Assembly (NCBI GenBank): GCA_009778425.1
Contig: WRJU01000251.1
Span: forward strand, 1 to 34,275
From: Pseudomonadota bacterium
GTDB taxonomy: Bacteria; Pseudomonadota; Gammaproteobacteria; Burkholderiales; Rhodocyclaceae
Reading direction: 5' to 3'
DNA: 34,275 bases
Shown: piece after piece, positions 30,808 through 34,275 of the stretch
Layout of the letters: the number at the start of each line of letters is the position of its first letter
How positions within the stretch are numbered: position 1 is the first letter of the stretch
Notes under the pieces: model-generated
What the model saw: the letters and a program-made list of their open reading frames with translations, nothing else
Database searches by the model: none
What the model was told of the DNA's origin: nothing
Made by a program: the position numbers and the translations under genes

Positions 30808-31407
30808 ATGGCCACGGTTTCCCATGAGCGCAGCGCGTCCCGCGATAGGTTGATCCGGTTGATCCATGTTGCCAAGCGCGATCTGGCGCTGGACGATGAA
30901 ACTTACCGGGGCGCGCTGCATGCCGTGATCGGCAAAACGTCAACGACGGCGATGAGCGTCCCTGAACTCCAGAAGGTGATGGATCACCTCAAGAGCAAGG
31001 GGTTCAAGGTGCGCCCTTCGGCGAAGTCGCGGCCATTGGCGCGATACCCGGAAGCCCGGAAAATCCGGGCGATCTGGCTGCTTTTGCATAAGCTCGGCGC
31101 GGTCAAGAACCCCTCTGAAGCGGCGCTGGCTGCCTACGTGAAACGCATCACCGGCATCGACGCGCTTCAGTGGATCGGCGGCGATCAAGCCGAGCGGGTA
31201 ATCGAGACGCTGAAGAAGTGGGCGATGCGGTTTTTACCGGATGCGGTACGGGCATTGGCGGATCGGCTGAGCGCGTCGGAGGTGCCCATGCCGAGAATCG
31301 ATATAACGGAACTGTCGTGGAAATTGAGCGACGCGTTCGAGCGCATGACGTTCGATCCGATGCTGTTGGCGTGGGAATCTCTGAACGAAATACTGGAGAA
31401 CGCATGA
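30808..31407 (+). CDS. gemA: GemA / Mu gp16-like regulatory protein
   Basis: A 199-residue protein of the GemA (DUF1018) family: RLIRLIHVAKRDLALDDETYRGALHAVIGKTSTTAMSVPELQKVMDHLKSKGFKV, then YPEARKIRAIWLLLHKLGAVKNPSEAALAAYVKRITGIDALQWI. In Mu, gemA (gp16) modulates host gene expression and DNA topology. I placed the start at ATG 30808, after an AGGGAG, rather than at the frame start 30697 inside the DUF3164 gene. It overlaps the Mor gene by 4 bp, as in Mu (gemA-mor). Confidence 0.92.
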   Translation: MATVSHERSASRDRLIRLIHVAKRDLALDDETYRGALHAVIGKTSTTAMSVPELQKVMDHLKSKGFKVRPSAKSRPLARYPEARKIRAIWLLLHKLGAVKNPSEAALAAYVKRITGIDALQWIGGDQAERVIETLKKWAMRFLPDAVRALADRLSASEVPMPRIDITELSWKLSDAFERMTFDPMLLAWESLNEILENA

Positions 31408-31784
31408 GCGGCGCAACCAGCCTTGTCCATGACGATTGTTTCAGGAACAAGTCCCCTGAACTTTTGGCAGACCTTGCCAGCCAGTGTTCGGCGGTCATTC
31501 ACGAACGGCTCGGCCTCGATGCCGTAAAGGCCGATGAGATCGGACGCGAGACTGCCGAGCGGATGTCTTTCATTTGGGGCGGGCAGAACGTCTATTTCCC
31601 AAAAGGGCTGATCTACCAGCTTTCCATCCGTGACCGCCAGATATTCGATGAATTCAACGGTAAGAACCACGCCGACCTTGCGCGCAAGTACAAGGTGTCC
31701 TTGCAATGGATTTACAAGCTCATCAAGACTGTCCGGGCAGAGGAAATTGCCAAACGGCAGATGACGATTGATATAGGGGTTTAA
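31404..31784 (+). CDS. mor: Mor family transcription activator
   Basis: A 126-residue Mor/C-type activator. The dimerisation part is in SPELLADLASQCSAVIHERLGLDAVKADEIGRETAERMSFIWGGQNVYFPKG. The C-terminal HTH is RDRQIFDEFNGKNHADLARKYKVSLQWIYKLIKTVRAEE. It is the only Mor/C-family protein in the window, so it probably drives both middle and late (structural) transcription. The ATG overlaps the gemA stop (ATGA), with GGAG 6 nt upstream. Confidence 0.93.
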   Translation: MSGATSLVHDDCFRNKSPELLADLASQCSAVIHERLGLDAVKADEIGRETAERMSFIWGGQNVYFPKGLIYQLSIRDRQIFDEFNGKNHADLARKYKVSLQWIYKLIKTVRAEEIAKRQMTIDIGV

Positions 31785-31786
31785 AG

Positions 31787-32386
31787 ATGAAGTGGACGCC
31801 CGAGGAAGATGCCGCCATCCGGGAACACTACCCGAGCAAGACCGCGCGTGAACTTGCCGCGACCGTGCTGCCAGGGCGTTCGATTGGCAGCATTAAAACA
31901 AGGGCGCTTGCCTTGCGCGTCAGGAAAGCCCAAGGGTTTTCAAAAAACAATGCGGCCATCAGGGCGACCCACTTTCAGCGCGGCCAATCGCCCTGGAATA
32001 AAGGCAAGCACTACGTCGCTGGTGGCCGTAGCGCGGAGACCCGCTTCAAGAAAGGCAGCATCCCTCACACGCATTTGCCCATCGGCTCAGAGCGCGACAA
32101 GGAAGGCGTACTGTGGCGAAAAGTGGCGGACACCCGAATCAAGCCTCAAGACTGGCTGCCAGTCCATCACATTGTCTGGCTTGAGGCGGGCGGGGAGATA
32201 CCTTCAGGGCATGTGCTTTGTTTCAAGGACGGCAACCGCCGCAATTTCTCGCTCGACAATCTCGAACTGGCAACGAGAGCCGAAATCATGCGGCGGAACT
32301 CCGTCAACAACTACGGGCCAGAAGTTGCGGCCATCATCAGGCTAAACGGCTCTCTCAAAAGAGCCATCGTAAACAGAGGTGATTGA
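31787..32386 (+). CDS. HNH endonuclease with Myb-like and NUMOD-like N-terminus
   Basis: A 199-residue protein. Residues 2-46 look like a Myb/SANT-type DNA-binding unit (KWTPEEDAAIREHYPSKTARELAATV). A NUMOD3-like motif FQRGQSPWNKGK follows at 63-74. The HNH part is LPVHHIVWLEAGGEIPSGHVLCFKDGNRRNFSLDNLEL (H127, H128, H142, D148, N153 and N158 as likely active or zinc residues). It could be a homing-type nuclease or act in phage DNA processing. It starts 2 bp after mor and lies at the early end near the phage terminus, a usual place for cargo. Confidence 0.85.
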   Translation: MKWTPEEDAAIREHYPSKTARELAATVLPGRSIGSIKTRALALRVRKAQGFSKNNAAIRATHFQRGQSPWNKGKHYVAGGRSAETRFKKGSIPHTHLPIGSERDKEGVLWRKVADTRIKPQDWLPVHHIVWLEAGGEIPSGHVLCFKDGNRRNFSLDNLELATRAEIMRRNSVNNYGPEVAAIIRLNGSLKRAIVNRGD

Positions 32387-32387
32387 A

Positions 32388-32681
32388 ATGGAAGGCAATG
32401 ACATCAGTTCCCTGCGCAGCATCCTCTTTGAAACAATGCGCGGCATTAAGGATGGGACGGTCGACATCGACCGCGCGCGCGCCATCAACGGAACCGCCTC
32501 GGTCATCATCGAAACGGCAAAAGTTGAAGTCGCCCATATGAAAGTTGCAGGCGGCTGCGGAAGCGGTTTTATTGGTGCTGCTGGTGGTCAGACGGCACTG
32601 ACGGACAAGACCGCGACCGGCACAAAGACTGTCACACAGCTTCCGAACGGGGTGCAGGTCACGCGGCATAGGATGGAGTGA
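32388..32681 (+). CDS. Small conserved phage protein
   Basis: A 97-residue protein ([62 protein letters not shown]). The helical N-terminal part is commonly found near the mor/HNH end of Mu-like early regions. I chose the ATG at 32388, with AGAGG about 9 nt upstream; GTG 32379 would overlap the HNH stop. The C-terminus is glycine/threonine-rich. Its biochemical role is unknown. Confidence 0.75.
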   Translation: MEGNDISSLRSILFETMRGIKDGTVDIDRARAINGTASVIIETAKVEVAHMKVAGGCGSGFIGAAGGQTALTDKTATGTKTVTQLPNGVQVTRHRME

Positions 32682-32688
32682 TGTGACG

Positions 32689-33079
32689 ATGAAATCGGCC
32701 ATCGAGTGGACTAGGCAGACTTGGAACCCCGCCACGGGCTGTACCAAGATCTCCCCAGGCTGCAAGCACTGTTACGCCGAAGTGATGGCGCGGCGCTTGC
32801 ATGCGATGGGCGCTCCTGGCTACGAGAACGAGTTCAGGCTCACCCTGCATCCGGATCGGCTCGAAAAACCGCTGGCATGCAAGAAGCCGACCATGTTTTT
32901 CGTCAACAGCATGAGCGACCTATTCCACGAGGCCGTACCGGACAAGTTCCTGGATCGTCGACGGGGTAAAGCGCAACAAGAAGGCAAATGGCCGCTTCTT
33001 CCAAGGCCGCACATGGGATGCTTATCCTGTTGTAGCGATGGAACGTGGTAATGGAGATCTGTTTTCTATGACCCGATAG
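32689..33079 (+). pseudogene. DUF5131 (Gp37/Gp68 family) gene, internally deleted
   Basis: The N-terminal part is intact: [39 protein letters not shown] with the CxxxxxxCxxCY cluster, then [17 protein letters not shown]. About 85 residues in, the frame turns into unrelated text and stops at 33051. The +1 frame from about 32958 instead reads [22 protein letters not shown], which is the normal family C-terminus. A block of more than 100 codons is therefore missing and the joint is out of frame. Starts at GTG 32683 or ATG 32689 are possible. The intact family looks radical-SAM-like. Probably non-functional. Confidence 0.85.
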
Positions 33080-33093
33080 CGCCGGTTTTTTAT

Positions 33094-33120
33094 TTGCACT
33101 ATCTGCAAGTCGTTTTTACA
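33094..33120. other. Candidate prophage end (transposase-binding terminus)
   Basis: Read toward the prophage interior this starts TGTAAAAACGACTTGCAGAT, beginning with TGT as Tn552-like elements do. It contains the dyad TTGCA-(5)-TGCAA at 33108-33094. It falls after the last phage gene and 180 bp before pntB. The matching end and target duplication lie outside the window, so this is a candidate only. Confidence 0.45.
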
Positions 33121-33228
33121 GCACCGTCCTGATTCTTCCCGTATCATCCCGGATCATCCCACTTATCAAGTGTATTCCCCTTCAAATATCTCAGTCCGTT
33201 TCATCGAGACTTGCCCTCTCCCTAGCAT

Positions 33229-33277
33229 CCCCCTCTCCCGCCCCTTCGGGGCACCCTCTCCCACGAGGGGAGAGGGG
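33229..33277. repeat. GC-rich intergenic inverted repeat beside pntB
   Basis: The outer arms CCCCTCTCCC (33229-33239) and GGGAGAGGGG (33268-33277) enclose a perfect inner stem GCCCC-TTC-GGGGC (33240-33252). More CCCTCTCCC units lie at 33214 and 33254. Such repeats occur in many copies between genes in proteobacterial genomes. Placed 24 bp beyond the pntB stop, it may act as its terminator. The rest of 33121-33300 shows no gene. Confidence 0.6.
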
Positions 33278-33300
33278 CTTATTTTCAACCGACGCCCCGC

Positions 33301-34275
33301 TCATTCCATCGTCTTGAGATTCTGGATTACGTCGGCGATGACTTTTTGCGCGCTGCCGTACAGCATGCGGCAATTATCCATATAGAACAGGGCGTTTTCG
33401 ATACCGGAGTAGCCCGCGCCCTGGCCGCGTTTGACGACGATGACCTGGGATGCGTAATCGGCATTCAAGATCGGCATGCCGTAGATCGGGCTGGTCTTGT
33501 CGGTTCGCGCCACGGGGTTGACTACGTCGTTGGCGCCGATGACCAGCGCGACATCGGCCTGGTTGAAATCGGAATTGATTTCTTCCAGATCGAAAATCTT
33601 GTCGTAAGACACGCCTGCCTCGGCCAGCAATACGTTCATATGTCCCGGCATCCGTCCGGCAACCGGGTGAATGGCAAATCTGACATCGACCCCGGCGTTT
33701 TCAAGCCACTCGGTCATCTCCCTGACTTTATGCTGCGCGCCTGCTACGGCCATGCCGTAACCGGGAATGATGATGACTTTGTTGGCGTAGTGCATCATCG
33801 CCGCCGCGTCGAGCGCGGATACTTCTTTCATTGTGCCATTGACCGTGCCGCTCGCCTGCGCTTCGCCGCTGATCGGCTGGAACAGGATATTGGTGATTGG
33901 GCGGTTCATCGCCTTGGCCATCAACTGCGTGAGCAGCGTACCGGCTGCGCCGACGACGATACCGGCAATGATCAGCGCCGGATTTCCCATGACGTAGCCT
34001 TCAAAGCCGACCGCCAGCCCGGTAAACGCGTTGAACAACGAGATGACCACCGGCATGTCGGCACCGCCAATCGGCAGCGTAACGACCACGCCCAAGGCCA
34101 GCGCGCAGATGAAAAAACCGACCAGGAGCCAGGGGGGAACCGCCAAGGGCCCCTTGCCAAACAACAGGTCATGGATGGGGTCGGGAGAGGCTGCCTGACC
34201 AAGCCAGACGATGGCGATTCCCAGCCCAAGCGTCACCAGGGCCAGGGCGATGTTGACGGTGTTCTGCGCGGGCAG
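33301..34275 (-). CDS. pntB: NAD(P) transhydrogenase subunit beta, C-terminal part (host)
   Basis: The 324 C-terminal residues of PntB; the 5' end lies beyond the window. Several membrane segments come first (ALVTLGLGIAIVWLG, LLVGFFICALALGVVVTLPIGG, PALIIAGIVVGAAGTLLTQLMAKAMNRP). The NADP-binding domain III follows, with GYGMAVAGAQHKVREM, HPVAGRMPGHMNVLLAEA, VIGANDVVNP and YASQVIVVKRGQGAGYSGIENALFY. It is the proton-translocating transhydrogenase of the inner membrane that makes NADPH from NADH. It is a chromosomal gene and marks the host side of the junction. It appears intact here. Confidence 0.97.
   Translation of the reverse strand: MPAQNTVNIALALVTLGLGIAIVWLGQAASPDPIHDLLFGKGPLAVPPWLLVGFFICALALGVVVTLPIGGADMPVVISLFNAFTGLAVGFEGYVMGNPALIIAGIVVGAAGTLLTQLMAKAMNRPITNILFQPISGEAQASGTVNGTMKEVSALDAAAMMHYANKVIIIPGYGMAVAGAQHKVREMTEWLENAGVDVRFAIHPVAGRMPGHMNVLLAEAGVSYDKIFDLEEINSDFNQADVALVIGANDVVNPVARTDKTSPIYGMPILNADYASQVIVVKRGQGAGYSGIENALFYMDNCRMLYGSAQKVIADVIQNLKTME

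Larger units (their letters stand above)
1..33120. mobile_element. BcepMu-type transposable prophage (incomplete at left edge)
   Basis: The region carries a DDE transposase, a MuB-like ATPase, GemA, a Mor activator, Mu-like head genes and a P2-like contractile tail. Early genes run rightward toward the host junction and late genes run leftward from a central repressor. Divergent early and late blocks, together with a Tn552/TnsB-like transposase, are the arrangement known from Burkholderia phage BcepMu rather than from Mu itself. The right boundary is placed at a candidate terminal ...TTTTTACA near position 33120, between the broken last early gene and host pntB, and could be off by up to about 100 bp. 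The left end lies outside the window, so the total length is unknown. Confidence 0.9.

Noticed and set aside
33214-33277. Repeated CCCTCTCCC units as a CRISPR array
   Set aside because: Units are about 9 bp, unevenly spaced, without spacers of constant length. It is better explained as an intergenic inverted repeat or terminator.
1-34275. tRNA, rRNA or toxin-antitoxin genes
   Set aside because: I looked for cloverleaf-type sequences and typical small toxin pairs on both strands and found none I could support.

Overview
The window holds most of a BcepMu-type transposable prophage (a Mu-like myophage) inserted in a bacterial chromosome, probably that of a betaproteobacterium. The host is represented only at the far right by the 3' part of pntB (NAD(P) transhydrogenase beta subunit, minus strand), followed by a short GC-rich inverted repeat. 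The betaproteobacterial assignment is an inference from GC-rich codon use, the pntB sequence and the phage type. It is not proven here. The prophage runs off the left edge of the window.

Layout. A central control region (about 23.65-24.50 kb) separates two divergent blocks. To the right (plus strand, 24.27-33.08 kb) lies the early block, almost all start/stop overlaps: a small Cro/Ner-like DNA-binding protein, a KilA-N protein, a 41-aa microprotein, an IclR-type HTH protein, a DUF3102 protein, a DDE transposase with D-D(35)-E spacing, a MuB/TnsC-like AAA ATPase, two small unknown proteins, DUF3164, GemA (gp16), a Mor-family activator, an HNH endonuclease, a small phage protein and a DUF5131 (Gp37/Gp68) gene broken by an internal deletion and frameshift. 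The candidate phage end is at about 33.12 kb, roughly 180 bp from pntB. To the left (minus strand, 24.2 to below 1) are the repressor, lysis genes (SAR-type endolysin, Rz with Rz1 nested inside it), a short module of regulatory and small proteins (membrane coiled-coil protein, DksA/TraR finger, winged-helix protein), terminase, a Mu-like head module and a P2-like contractile tail module. The tail module ends in a fibre gene cut by the window edge.

How it works together. The repressor and early promoter overlap two identical 6-7-6 dyads, which explains the lysogenic switch. The transposase and ATPase carry out replicative transposition. The Mor-like protein presumably turns on the late genes. 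Head genes are Mu-like (gp28 terminase, gp29 portal, gpF, gpG, gpI, capsid, gp36-38), whereas the tail (sheath, tube, E/E', T, U, X, D, V, W, J, I, fibre) is P2-like. This is the mosaic known for BcepMu-type phages.

Most notable observations: (1) a 34-bp sequence with a 26-bp palindromic core, present in two unrelated phage genes on opposite strands and encoding the same peptide NVPTSAHL in both; (2) two tandem, near-identical 24-bp palindromes inside the KilA-N gene; (3) a perfect hairpin hiding the ribosome-binding site of the endolysin; (4) twin operators; (5) a tail-chaperone frameshift at an A7 run in the unusual -2/+1 register; (6) a Rha cargo cassette in the head operon with an overlapping frameshifted leader gene; (7) a probable PBECR-type nuclease domain on the gpF-like protein.
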